From CAXBBB01 sp963793245 (GTDB lineage: Bacteria; Bacteroidota; Rhodothermia; Rhodothermales; BA12): DNA of 64,000 nt. Positions 34,026 to 43,378 of this stretch are shown here, in pieces; position 1 is the stretch's first letter; every line of letters begins with the position of its first letter. Position numbers and translations under genes: made by a program. Below the pieces are notes generated by a model. It saw only the letters and a list, made by a program, of their open reading frames with translations. It was not told where the DNA came from and ran no database searches. The DNA lies in the NCBI GenBank assembly GCA_963793245.1, contig CAWBZG010000005.1:682001-746000 (forward strand), in the 5' to 3' direction.

Positions 34026-37000
34026 CTACTCGCCCTGTCCCGGAAAGACGGCGGTGTAGCCTTCGACCGTGTTGCCTGGTCCGTCCGGCGGTGCCCAGCG
34101 CGCGTCGTCGGGCGTCTGGATGACGGCAGGCCACGGGTGCTGCTGGGGCGGATCGACGATGGTGCGCTCGACGCGATTGTAGCGCGCGAACCCGCCGTGG
34201 AAGTTGACGTCGACGTAGAGGCGGCTGCTCACGATGCGGTTGTGCGACGCGCCCCACTGGAAGACGACGTGCCGGATGCCGCGAATGTCGGCGTCGCGCA
34301 GGGTGCAGCGCTGGGCTTGCGAGAAGCGGACGTAGCCCGTTCCGCCTTTGCCCTTATTCCATGCGCCGTTGACGACGACACGCTCGCTCTCGACGGCGTA
34401 GCTGCGCTCGAACGCGAGGGCGTGCTTGCCCGTCATCTCGACTGCCACGTCACGCACGCCGCCGCCTTCGGCCCATAGGTAGCGGATGCTGCTCACCTGG
34501 TAGTCGGGATAGAGGTTTTCGTAGACGAATGAGGCTTCGCCGGGACGTGCGCCGGGAATCTCGTGGCGGATGCCGAAGCGCTCCAAAACAACGTTCTTAG
34601 CCGGACGCACCAGCCGAACGTCGGTCCCTGGCGGGAGGTCGAGGTCGAGCGAGCGCAGCGTCGAGATGCGGCTACCGGCAACGGCGCTCACCGGACTGAA
34701 GAACTGCTGGATCTGCGGATAGCGTTCGTCCCACACTTCCGATCCCAGCGCGCGCAAAAAGGCATCGTCGTTTTCGGCGGCGAACCAGAGTAAGGTGCCG
34801 GACGGCAAACTGGGTGCGTCGTCGACCAAGCGGATGCGACGGCTTCCACGCAGGGCGGTATCGGCGACTTTGCCGACGGATCCGCCCCGGTCGCCTTCGA
34901 CGAAGAACGCGGCTTCGCCGTCGCCCGCTGCCGCTTTGGTCATGCGTACGATGACCTGCGTCTCGTCCATCCCCATGCCTCGGATCGTCACGCCCGAACG
35001 GGTCACGTGGACCGGCGCGTCGAGGTAGAGGACGCCGTTTGGCAAGAGAAGCGTTCCGCCGCCAGCGAGATCGTCGAGTGCGGCGCGGAAAGCAGGAGAA
35101 TCGTCGGCGCTGTCGTTGGCCCGAGCGCCATAGTCGGTCAGGCGGACGGTGCGGTTGGACGGTGCTGCCGTCGGCTCAGTCGTAAAGGCAGTCTCAGTCA
35201 GCGGCGTCTCGTCAGCAGGTTCGACTTCGCGCTCTTCGTCGTCGTTCAGAGCAGCGGGAGGCGTGATCGGCGCCAGGCCGGGACGAATCGGCTCTGCCTC
35301 AAACTGATCGCCGCGTGGGGGTTCGGGACGTGGGAGCGGCTCGTCGGAAGCGCGAGTAGGTGTCCGGTCGACAGAAACGAGGCGCTCGTCATCGGTACGT
35401 TCGGAGGCCGAGCGAACGGGACGATCCGGCGTGTCGTCGCCGCCAGTCCAACTGGTGATCGCGCGCTCGACGGCGCTGGGGAAGTCGAACAGGTTGGGCG
35501 TCCGAAACACGCTCGTCAGCACGCCGACGAACAACAGCAGCGTCACGAGAGAAACGATCATCTGGAACGTCGGCATCCAGCGACGCGAAAGGGGCAGCTT
35601 CTCGCCATCGTCGCCCGACGACTTGGCTTTGCTCCACTTCTGCTCGCCCAGGTTGAACAGCGCCCGCACCTTGACGATGGCTCCGACCCACTGATCGTAC
35701 AACTGCAACGGCAGGTCGACGATGCGCATTTGGTGTCCTTGGAGCACGAGCACGAGGATCTGGAACAACCGCACCATGATGATCCAGGCGACGTAGAACG
35801 CGGCGAACCACGGCGTCACGAAGATCGTCAGCAGGAGCATGGCAAACGGCGCGATGAGCGTCGTCCACATCGAGATGCGCTGGTCGAGAACGGCGTACCA
35901 GACAAATGCGCCGATGCGCTTGGGTCCCAGTTCGAGCGTGCGCGCGTTGGTGCGCATCGTGTTGCCGTTCCAGCGCAGCATCAGGCTCCGCGACAGCTTG
36001 AAAAAGTTCTGCGTCCGCGTTTCGAGCGAGTAGACGACGACGTCGGGCAGATAAAACATCTCCCAGCCGTTTTTGAGCAGTACGAACCACGTGCTCTTGT
36101 CGTCGCCCATCAGAAACCGGATCCGGCCGTACACCCAGTGCTGGATGTGGTCGTCTTCGAGGTAGCTGACCATCTCGTTGCTCAACACGGCGTCGGCGCG
36201 AAACACGCTGTAGCGGCCCGTCAGCGTGAGCACTTTGCGCGACAGGGCGATCGACTTCATCACCGAGTGCCGCTTGATAAACTTGAGCGAGAACCACTCG
36301 CGCACCAAGGGCGACGCGCGGTAGATGCGGCCCAACTCGTCGGTCGTCAGCGCGCCCAGTTTGGGGAACGCGCGGAAGTAGGGCAGGCACTGGGCGACCG
36401 TCCCCTCGCCGACTTCGGTGTCGCCATCCATGAAGATGATCACGTCGTCGTAGGCGGACTCGGCATCGGCGCCGGACTCGCGCAGGTCGTCCGACCGGAT
36501 CTGACCGATGACGCGCAGGGCGTCTGCCATCGCGTGACGCTTGCCTTTGCTCTGACGCAGATACGTCATCCGCAGGTTGGGCGGATGACCATGCTGGAGA
36601 AACAGGCGGCGAAACAGGGCTTCCTCTTCGTCCGACCCGAGCGTCGCGACGGCATGCACGTCGATGTGCGGAAGGGCGCGGACTTCGCGTGCCATCGCCT
36701 CGACGACGCGTGCCGTAACGCCCGGATCTTCGTAGTACGACGGAATCAGGAAATACAACCGCTGCGGCCACGGATTGCGCTGGCTCTGCGCGCTGGCTCT
36801 CAGCGATGGATAGACGAACTGCGTGTAGAAGAAGCCCCTCACCAGGTGCGTCACGAACCAGCCGTAGCGCCACAGCCCGATCACGCCGATCAGAATCAGC
36901 CCTTCTTCCTGTCGGATGAGCACCTTGGCACGCCACGCCCACCCCGGCAGCGCCGCGAGAACGACGGCGAACACGATTCCCCAAATGAGAACCGGAAGCA

Positions 37001-37070
37001 CAGCCGTCCCCAACGATGCGCTGATCGTCGGTCGGTGGGGTGATCCATGAAGAGGTTGTCCGTCGGCCAT
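34026..37070 (-). CDS. GT2 polysaccharide synthase (Alg8-like) fused to a right-handed beta-helix domain
   Basis: A 1014-residue membrane protein. Two N-terminal helices (~22-45, ~57-85) lead to a family 2 glycosyltransferase domain: LYFLIPSYYEDPG (~105), IIFMDGDTEVGEG with a DxD at 215-217, EDDHIQHW at 305-312, and RSLMLRWNGN at 361-370 in place of QxxRW. Helices follow at ~405-445 and ~508-530. An acidic, Pro/Thr-rich linker (~545-645) connects to a beta-helix domain (~650-1014) opening RLTDYGARANDSADDSPAFR, as in pectate-lyase-type folds. If the last helix exits outward, the beta-helix is periplasmic and could modify or cleave the nascent polymer. It is last in the operon, 1 base after the HlyD-like gene. 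Confidence 0.88.
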   Translation of the reverse strand: MADGQPLHGSPHRPTISASLGTAVLPVLIWGIVFAVVLAALPGWAWRAKVLIRQEEGLILIGVIGLWRYGWFVTHLVRGFFYTQFVYPSLRASAQSQRNPWPQRLYFLIPSYYEDPGVTARVVEAMAREVRALPHIDVHAVATLGSDEEEALFRRLFLQHGHPPNLRMTYLRQSKGKRHAMADALRVIGQIRSDDLRESGADAESAYDDVIIFMDGDTEVGEGTVAQCLPYFRAFPKLGALTTDELGRIYRASPLVREWFSLKFIKRHSVMKSIALSRKVLTLTGRYSVFRADAVLSNEMVSYLEDDHIQHWVYGRIRFLMGDDKSTWFVLLKNGWEMFYLPDVVVYSLETRTQNFFKLSRSLMLRWNGNTMRTNARTLELGPKRIGAFVWYAVLDQRISMWTTLIAPFAMLLLTIFVTPWFAAFYVAWIIMVRLFQILVLVLQGHQMRIVDLPLQLYDQWVGAIVKVRALFNLGEQKWSKAKSSGDDGEKLPLSRRWMPTFQMIVSLVTLLLFVGVLTSVFRTPNLFDFPSAVERAITSWTGGDDTPDRPVRSASERTDDERLVSVDRTPTRASDEPLPRPEPPRGDQFEAEPIRPGLAPITPPAALNDDEEREVEPADETPLTETAFTTEPTAAPSNRTVRLTDYGARANDSADDSPAFRAALDDLAGGGTLLLPNGVLYLDAPVHVTRSGVTIRGMGMDETQVIVRMTKAAAGDGEAAFFVEGDRGGSVGKVADTALRGSRRIRLVDDAPSLPSGTLLWFAAENDDAFLRALGSEVWDERYPQIQQFFSPVSAVAGSRISTLRSLDLDLPPGTDVRLVRPAKNVVLERFGIRHEIPGARPGEASFVYENLYPDYQVSSIRYLWAEGGGVRDVAVEMTGKHALAFERSYAVESERVVVNGAWNKGKGGTGYVRFSQAQRCTLRDADIRGIRHVVFQWGASHNRIVSSRLYVDVNFHGGFARYNRVERTIVDPPQQHPWPAVIQTPDDARWAPPDGPGNTVEGYTAVFPGQGE

Positions 37071-37071
37071 A

Positions 37072-39156
37072 TTACCGGAGACGCCCTGAAAGAATCGTGC
37101 CCAATCCGACTTCTACTTCGCTGTCCGCCTGCATTCCCGACGAAACGCCCTGCGGCAACTCGTCGAGCAGGATGCGGACGGGGATGAGCGCTTGCTGGTC
37201 GGTCAGGATCTTGCCGGTCCCGGTCTCGCCCAGCGCCAGTTGCCCGACGGCGACGACGTGTCCAGCGACGGATTCGCCCGCTGCGGGAAAGCGCACCGTC
37301 GCGGCGGCGTTGGTCTGAATCAGGCGCGCCTCGCGAAACGGGAAGTAGGCGAGCACGAACGGACGCGCGTCGGTCTCGATCGTCATGACCGGATTGCCCC
37401 CCTCGACGTAGCTGCCCGCATTACGGACCAGCGTCGAGACTACGCCGCCGGACTGCGCGATGACACGCGCCTGCTGGACGCCTTCGGCGGCGCGCTCGAA
37501 TGCCTGCTGAGCGTCGCGGAGCGTGGCTTCCTGCTTGTTGAGGTCGCGCTGCAGATCGAGCAGGCGCAGTTGGTTGGATAAGCGCTGGTTGCTTCGGCTT
37601 CCGCCGCCCGACGAATACGTCCGTCCACCGCCTCGGACGGCAGCGAGATCGGCGGCTCGGGCCTGGCGCATCGCCTCAGCTTCGCGCGCTTCGGCCTGCA
37701 CTTCCTCGAAAGCGCCGCGCGTCATCGCTCCGCCTGCAAACAAACGCTCGGCTCGGATCGCTTCTTCGGCGGCTTGGGTCGCCTGGATCGTGGCGGCTTC
37801 CAATCGGGCACGCGACGCCTGAATCGCTGCTGGGTCGACGCCCTGCTGGATGATCGTTGGCTCCACGACATCGTCACTCGACGAACCGGACACCAACGAC
37901 TGCGCCTCACTCAACGCGTCGCGCGTCTGATCGACGAGCAGTTGCTCGGATTCTACAGCGGACTGCAGCGCCTCCAACTCGATCCGCGCCGACTCGTCGT
38001 CGAGTGCGAAGAGCGGATCGCCGACTTCGACTAGACTCCCTCGGCTACGAACACTTCGGTGATGCGGCCCTGAACCGGCGCGGTCACTTCGACCGTCTGC
38101 CCGCGCAGCGACGCCTGGACGCTCTGCACGTTGGAGCGCTGGTAGAGCATCAGGAAGATGATCATGAGCAGCAGAAACGCAAGCAGCAAGTAAAACGCCA
38201 TGCGCCCGACGTAGCTCTTCTTGTCTTCCTCGCGGTCGTCCTCGGACAGCGCGGGGGCCGTCTCGCCTTCGGGAGAGACCGCAACGGCTGCTAGGCCAGA
38301 GGCCGAGTCTTCGGGCCGCAACGGAAGCGTGTCGTACTGAGCGTAGCCCGCGTTCCCGTAGGGAGCCACAGCCGTCGCCTGCACCTGGGCGTCCGCATAT
38401 CCATCCGAATAGGCGTCGGCTTCTGCATAGCCCGCATGCTGCCGAGCACGCGCGGCGTCAGCAGCCAAATCGCGATCGATTTCTTCTTGCGTAGGGAGCG
38501 TGGCCGAGCCTTTGTAGCCGGATTCGTCTCGCTCGTTGTCGTCAAATGTGTGCTGGTACGCGTCGGAGTTGTCGTAACGACGGCCCGAATCGGCGTCGGT
38601 GCGTCCGTATCCATCGTCGCGCGTTTCGTATCGCGGCTCGGGAGCCGAGTACGCGGGCGTAAACGCAGGGGCAACCGGACGGGGCGATGGGGGACGCGGA
38701 GGAGCCTGTGCACGCTCGGGAGCCGGACGCAGCGGCGGAGCGGGCGCCTGTTGCGGACGAAGAGGCGCAGGCCGCGGAGTCGGCGTGCGAGACGACCTCG
38801 TCGGGGACAGCGTACGGCAGCGTGAACGTGTCGTTGGGCGTGTAATAGGTCGCAGGTTCGGGCTGCTCGGCGTCACCGGTGTCGGGCACAGGCATGCTCA
38901 GACCGTTGGGAAGCGAAAACGTGGCCTCCCCTCCCCACAAGTCGACGATGGTCGCCTTGACGGTCATCTTCTCGGCCTTCCCGTTGCGCTTGGCAGCGAG
39001 CACCAGGTCGATGGTGTCGCCGATGCGGTTGGGCGAAAACGGATTCTCACCCGCCTCCATACCGCCGACGACTAGCCGATCTTTGGTGAGCGACGAGACA
39101 GGGTAGGTGAACCCGCCGTAGCGAGCCGTGAAAGTAGGACGTTCGGCCATGATCAT
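37072..39156 (-). CDS. HlyD/Alg44-like membrane-fusion protein with N-terminal PilZ-like domain, two frame breaks
   Basis: About 694 residues in three frames. The first frame starts MIMAERPTFTARYGGFTYPV; its ~110-residue domain resembles PilZ, though the RxxxR signature is not clear. A +1 break near 38787-38793 lies inside a Pro-rich linker (next frame RTPTPRPAPLRPQQAP). One membrane helix (AFYLLLAFLLLMIIFLML) precedes a biotinyl-lipoyl half (GQTVEVTAPVQGRITEVFVA). A -1 break near 38034-38041 (next frame LVEVGDPLFALDD) leads to a long coiled coil and a beta barrel ending VEVGLGTILSGRLR. This is the layout of Alg44, the cyclic-di-GMP-sensing partner of the alginate synthase. Its start overlaps the TolC-like stop (ATGA). 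Confidence 0.82.
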
Positions 39157-40406
39157 GGGAGGCCCGCGAGAGCGTTCAGAGTATAGTACTGCCGCCAGGC
39201 TTCGAGGCGCTGGACTTCGGCGTCGGCACGCTGCGCGATGGAACGCGCGCGGAAAAGCAAGATGTCGTTGGGCGTCACGCCTCTGCGCGTGCCTTCGGCG
39301 GCCTGGAGCGCCTGCTCGTCGAGCGTCGCCTCGCGGACGAGCACTTCCTGCTCGATCATGGCGACGGCGCTACGGGCTTCGATGTAGTCCGAAAGCGCCT
39401 GGCTCACGCGCTGCTGGCGGTCGAGGTACTGCGCGTCGCCCTGCGCCTGCTGCTGCTGCAGATAGGCAGCCTGCTCACGCCGCGACGAAGCAGCGCGCGT
39501 AAACACGTCGAGCGGAACGGCGAGGTTTGCTCCGATGCGCGGGCCGCTGCTGAAGGAGTAGGTGTCGATGGTATTCTGCTCGGGCGTAAACGACTCGCGA
39601 AGCACGTAGCCCGCATAGACCGAAAAGCGAACGTCCCCAAGCGAAGGCGCCGGAACGCGAAGCGGGATGGCCTGGGCCGCGCGCTGGGCCTGAAGACGCG
39701 TCAGGCGCACCAAATCGGCCTCGTCGATGAGCGGCGGAAGCCCCGTCGGATCGTCGATCACGAAGTTCGACTCAATGCGCAGGCGGCGGGCGAGTTCGTC
39801 GCGCAGACGTTCGCCCAGCGCGCCATAGCGGATCGCGTCAGCCGTGTAGCGCTGCGAGAGTAGTTCGGCGGCAAGGGCGTCTGAGCGGAGCACGTCTTGC
39901 GTCTGGTACAACGCGTCGAGCCGCTCCGAAACCGTATCCGTGAGCGCGACAGCGGCTAGAGCGGCAAGCGCTTGGACTTCGGCCTGCAAGATGGTCAGCG
40001 CCTGCTCCCTCGCGAACAACCGAACTTCGGTTGCGCTTTGCTCAGCTTGCGACGCAAACGCATCGCGCAGGTTGGAGAGGCGACGCGCTTCGTAGCGGGC
40101 TTCGGCTAGTCCGCCGTCGAGCAGCTCCCATACCAAGTCGACCGATCCTCTGTATCCCGTCTGCGTGTCGAGATCGACGTTGTCGGAATCCAAGAAGGCT
40201 TGAGCGCCAGCACGAAACGTGAGGCCGTAGTCTCCGGCGTAGCGCAGATATTCGGCTTCGTACGCGGCACGCTGCGCCGACGCTGCCGTCCCTGTTGCGA
40301 GGACGTCTTCGGCTCGGTTAGCGAGCGCTCCTAGCGAATACTCTGTTTGCGCCTGCACGTAGGACGCACAGAAGAAAAGGATCAGAATGAGACAGGCCGT
40401 GCGCAT
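39153..40406 (-). CDS. TolC-like outer-membrane efflux protein
   Basis: A 417-residue protein starting MRTACLILILFFCASYVQAQ (signal peptide); the frame upstream to 40751 is open but non-coding in character. The rest is long amphipathic helices typical of the outer-membrane factor barrel-tunnel fold, in two repeats (for example AEYLRYAGDYGLTFRAGAQA and AASSRREQAAYLQQQQAQGD), with short strands (SVDLVWELLDGGLAEARYEA; ANLAVPLDVFTRAAS). It is the first gene of a three-gene operon with the HlyD-like and GT2 genes and would provide the outer-membrane exit. Confidence 0.88.
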   Translation of the reverse strand: MRTACLILILFFCASYVQAQTEYSLGALANRAEDVLATGTAASAQRAAYEAEYLRYAGDYGLTFRAGAQAFLDSDNVDLDTQTGYRGSVDLVWELLDGGLAEARYEARRLSNLRDAFASQAEQSATEVRLFAREQALTILQAEVQALAALAAVALTDTVSERLDALYQTQDVLRSDALAAELLSQRYTADAIRYGALGERLRDELARRLRIESNFVIDDPTGLPPLIDEADLVRLTRLQAQRAAQAIPLRVPAPSLGDVRFSVYAGYVLRESFTPEQNTIDTYSFSSGPRIGANLAVPLDVFTRAASSRREQAAYLQQQQAQGDAQYLDRQQRVSQALSDYIEARSAVAMIEQEVLVREATLDEQALQAAEGTRRGVTPNDILLFRARSIAQRADAEVQRLEAWRQYYTLNALAGLP

Positions 40407-40492
40407 AGGACGCGAAACCGGGAAGGGAGGGAAGTATCCATCGACTCGACAAACACCGCGCCAAAGCTCGGCTCCCAACGCGACAAACGCAA

Positions 40493-40526
40493 CGCGCCGC
40501 CCCATCCTGAAGAGAGGGGCGGCGCG
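40493..40526 (-). terminator. Stem-loop after clpP
   Basis: An 11-bp GC-only stem (CGCGCCGCCCC / GGGGCGGCGCG) with a 12-base loop sits 21 bases past the clpP stop. On the minus strand it is followed by TTGCGTTTG, a weak U tract. Confidence 0.7.
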
Positions 40527-40546
40527 CAAACTGACTATAGAGGCGT

Positions 40547-41266
40547 TTAACCGTCGGTTTTGGAGATCGTATCGTCTGAGACTTCGTCGGGCTTGTAGCC
40601 GCGCTTGGGTTCGAGAACGGTATCGATCAAGCCGTACTCCTTGGCTTCCTTGGCACCCAGCCAGAAGTCGCGGTCGGCGTCGCGCGTGATCTCCTCCATC
40701 GTCTTGCCGGTGTGGTGCGCGAGGATCTGATAGAGACGCTCCTTGATCCACAGCGTCTCGCGAACCGCAATCTCCATGTCCGATGCCTGCCCTTGGATGC
40801 CCGAGAGCGGCTGGTGGAGCATGACGCGGCTGTTGGGCAGCGCGGCGCGTTTGCCGGGCGCTCCACCCGCGAGCAAGATCGACCCCATCGACGCGGCCAA
40901 GCCCACACAGATCGTGTTGACTTCGGGTCCGATCATCTGCATCGTGTCGTAGATCGCGAGACCGCGATAGACCTCGCCACCGGGCGAGTTGACGTACATG
41001 TTGATCGGCTTTTCAGGCTCCTCGGATGCCAAAAACAGCAACTGCGCCACGATCAGGTTCGCGATGTTGTCGTTGATCGGCGTGCCGACGATGACGATGC
41101 GCTCCTTGAGCAGGCGGCTGAAGATGTCGTAGCTACGCTCGCCCCGACTCGTCTGCTCGACGACCATCGGCACCAAACCACTGATCGGCTGGTCGCCCAA
41201 GCCGCCTTGGTAGATGCTGCTGGGAATCCGGAGATCTTTGCTGAATTTGAGGAAGTCCTGAACCAT
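40547..41266 (-). CDS. clpP: ATP-dependent Clp protease proteolytic subunit
   Basis: A 239-residue serine protease. The catalytic Ser is at residue 126 (VGLAASMGS), the His at 151 (VMLHQP) and the Asp near 200 (DRDFWLGAKEA). The N-terminal RGERSYDIFSRLLKERIVIV and INMYVNSPGGEVYRGLAIYD are family hallmarks. It forms the double-ring chamber that degrades proteins unfolded by ClpX or ClpA. It lies 48 bases after tig on the same strand, the usual tig-clpP order, but clpX is not in the window. A stem-loop follows. Confidence 0.97.
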   Translation of the reverse strand: MVQDFLKFSKDLRIPSSIYQGGLGDQPISGLVPMVVEQTSRGERSYDIFSRLLKERIVIVGTPINDNIANLIVAQLLFLASEEPEKPINMYVNSPGGEVYRGLAIYDTMQMIGPEVNTICVGLAASMGSILLAGGAPGKRAALPNSRVMLHQPLSGIQGQASDMEIAVRETLWIKERLYQILAHHTGKTMEEITRDADRDFWLGAKEAKEYGLIDTVLEPKRGYKPDEVSDDTISKTDG

Positions 41267-41314
41267 ATCGAGAGCGTCTGAAAGCGAAAAAAGCGGACGG
41301 AAACGTACCAGACC

Positions 41315-42742
41315 TTAGCCTTCCTGTTCCTCTGAAGGGGTCTCGTCGGAAGCGTCGACGACTTCGAACGACTCGTCTTCAGAAGTTGCCTCTGCCACTT
41401 CGTCGACCGTACGCGCGGCCTGGGCTTCGGCGCGTTTGTCGCGGCGGGCTTTGAGGTCGGCTTCGACTTCTTCCTGCGTCTTGTCTTCGAGCGTCACCAG
41501 CGTCGCCAGCTTGTCGAACAGGCGCTCGCTTTCGAGCCGACCGACGAGTTGATCCATCACGCCTTCCTGCTGCGCGTAGTAGTTGCGCAACAGGCTCGGA
41601 TCGATCTCGTCACCCGCCTGCTCCGCGAAGTACGCGTCGATCTCCTCGTCGCCGACGGTGATCTCCTCGCGTTTGACCAAGGCGTCGCGGATGATCATCC
41701 AGCGGGCCTGCTCTTCGGCTTCGGGGCGCATCCGCTCGCGCAGACCGCTCATGTCGAAGCCTTTGGGCAGCTGTCCGCCCAATTGCTCTTTGGCGCGCTG
41801 CACAAATGCGTCTTGGAAAATCGAAACAGCCGAGTTGGGCACGTCGATAGGGTACTGCTCGGTCAGCGCGTCGACGAACTGCGTTTCGAGGTATTCGCGG
41901 TTGCGACCCTCCCACGAACGGGACAGCTCGCTGGTGATGTCGGCGCGGAGCGCGTCGACCGATTCGACTTTGCTTCCGGTCGCTTTCGAGGCAAACGCGT
42001 CGTCGACGGTGGGGAGCGTCTGCGTCTCGATCTTGGTGACGGTCACGCGGTAGTCGTGCGTTTCGGAGTCTTCGTCTTCCGTCTGGGGAAGCGTCACGTC
42101 GAACGTGTCGCCCACCGTCTTGCCACGGAGCGCGGCTTCGAGTGCGTCCTTGACCTTTTCGTCGCCCAACTGAAAGCGAACGCCTTCCTCGGTCGAGTCT
42201 TCGACCGGCTCGCCGTCTTCGAGCAGCGCAATGTCGACTGTGACGTAGTGATCGGTGTCGAGCGTCGTGCCTTCTTCGGCATCGGCGAACTCGGCAAACT
42301 TCTCGCGCAGCTCATCGACCTGCTCGTCGACTTCTTCGTCGGTGACTTCGTGGACGAGTTTGCCCAGCGTCAGGTCGCTCAGATCGCCGATCTCGACGTC
42401 GGGACGCACGCCGAATGCGATGACGGCGCTGAAATCGCTGGTGCCGTCGTAGGCCATCTCGGTGATGACCGGCGCACCGATCACATCGTAGGCCGGGTTT
42501 TCGATCACTTCGAGGTCAAACGCCTCCTGCACCTCACGCTCGGCGACTTCTTGCGCGACGCCCTCGCCGTACATCTTGCGGAGCATTCCGATGGGCACGC
42601 GGCCCGGACGGAAGCCCTTCATCTGGACGCGGCCTTTGTACTTCTTGAGTTCGGCGAGCAGTTTGCCTTCGAGTTCGGCGGCAGGCGCATCGAGGCGGAG
42701 TTCGTAGTCGGCGGGGCCGGTCTGTTGGATCGTGGCGTTCAT
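41315..42742 (-). CDS. tig: Trigger factor
   Basis: A 475-residue ribosome-associated chaperone. The N-terminal ribosome-binding domain contains the FRPGRVP loop (MKGFRPGRVPIGMLRKMYGE). A divergent PPIase domain follows (DTDHYVTVDIALLEDGEPVE), then the helical arm domain, and an unusually long acidic C-terminal tail (SEDESFEVVDASDETPSEEQ). ATG at 42742 is chosen over 42820 because the family begins with a short strand (MNATIQQTGPADYELRLDAP). clpP is the next gene. Confidence 0.95.
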   Translation of the reverse strand: MNATIQQTGPADYELRLDAPAAELEGKLLAELKKYKGRVQMKGFRPGRVPIGMLRKMYGEGVAQEVAEREVQEAFDLEVIENPAYDVIGAPVITEMAYDGTSDFSAVIAFGVRPDVEIGDLSDLTLGKLVHEVTDEEVDEQVDELREKFAEFADAEEGTTLDTDHYVTVDIALLEDGEPVEDSTEEGVRFQLGDEKVKDALEAALRGKTVGDTFDVTLPQTEDEDSETHDYRVTVTKIETQTLPTVDDAFASKATGSKVESVDALRADITSELSRSWEGRNREYLETQFVDALTEQYPIDVPNSAVSIFQDAFVQRAKEQLGGQLPKGFDMSGLRERMRPEAEEQARWMIIRDALVKREEITVGDEEIDAYFAEQAGDEIDPSLLRNYYAQQEGVMDQLVGRLESERLFDKLATLVTLEDKTQEEVEADLKARRDKRAEAQAARTVDEVAEATSEDESFEVVDASDETPSEEQEG

Positions 42743-42777
42743 CGAGAACCGAGGCGGGAGTAGACGTAAAAGAGAAA

Positions 42778-42805
42778 GTGCAAGCCGCTTTAGAGCGACT
42801 TGCAC
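42778..42805 (-). terminator. Stem-loop terminator for the 42861-43202 gene
   Basis: Outer arms GTGCAAG / CTTGCAC and inner arms CGCT / AGCG form a two-step hairpin. On the minus strand it is followed by TTTCTCTTTTAC. It lies 55 bases past the upstream gene's stop and 35 bases before tig. Confidence 0.7.
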
Positions 42806-42860
42806 GTAGGGCAGTTCCAAAAAGAGACGGGATAGACGACCAAAACGGCGCGAATCCGGG

Positions 42861-43202
42861 TCAGCTTTGGTGCGGCTTGGGCGGTTCAGGAGGAGCGGTA
42901 AGCCCTGCGATGCGCGCGTAGCCGTCTCCGCGCTGCGTCGCCATCTCTTTCAACTTGAACTTCCAGAGCGCCGCGCCGATCAGGTTGCCGGAGATCGTCT
43001 CTCCATCGCTCAGATGCAACGCGAAGTTGGCGCCACTGCCCTGCGTCGCGCTCCAATCCACGCGTTCGATATCGGTGATAGGGTAGCGCTTGCTCCCCCA
43101 GGGACGTCGCCACACGACGGCGTCTTCGTGCAACTCCAGCGTCGAGAGACCTCGAAAGCCGGATAAAGGGGCAAACTTGCCTTTGAGAATAGGGGCGGAC
43201 AT
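42861..43202 (-). CDS. Small PH-like domain protein of unknown function
   Basis: A 113-residue protein starting MSAPILKGKFAPLSGFRGLS. The first 75 residues are successive beta strands (LELHEDAVVWRRPWG, RYPITDIERVDWSATQG, FALHLSDGETISGNL), resembling the membrane or lipid-binding PH-like domains of small bacterial proteins. No membrane helix or signal is seen. The longer frame from 43298 lacks coding character. The gene has its own upstream region (43203-43378), which is less GC-rich than its surroundings, and a terminator. Confidence 0.6.
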   Translation of the reverse strand: MSAPILKGKFAPLSGFRGLSTLELHEDAVVWRRPWGSKRYPITDIERVDWSATQGSGANFALHLSDGETISGNLIGAALWKFKLKEMATQRGDGYARIAGLTAPPEPPKPHQS

Positions 43203-43378
43203 ACTACAAACGGAATGGTGGTGGCAGTGCTCAGACAGCCAAGACTGGTGATAGCCCTTAACGAGTGAGCAGGGCAGAGTAGATACACACCAGAACACGA
43301 AGTACTCGTTAGAAAGCTGTGTAAGATGCTACCGTATCGACCAAAACCTGTTACACTTACCCTCGCCTGAGCACCCAA

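Noticed and set aside
35007..37043. Long plus-strand frame opposite the GT2 gene
   Set aside because: Antisense to a motif-rich GT2 domain; the composition (runs of Arg, Gln, His, Asp) is typical of a mirror frame.
43203..43378. Small RNA in the lower-GC gap
   Set aside because: No hairpin plus T run or conserved RNA motif visible; most likely just the promoter region of the 42861-43202 gene.
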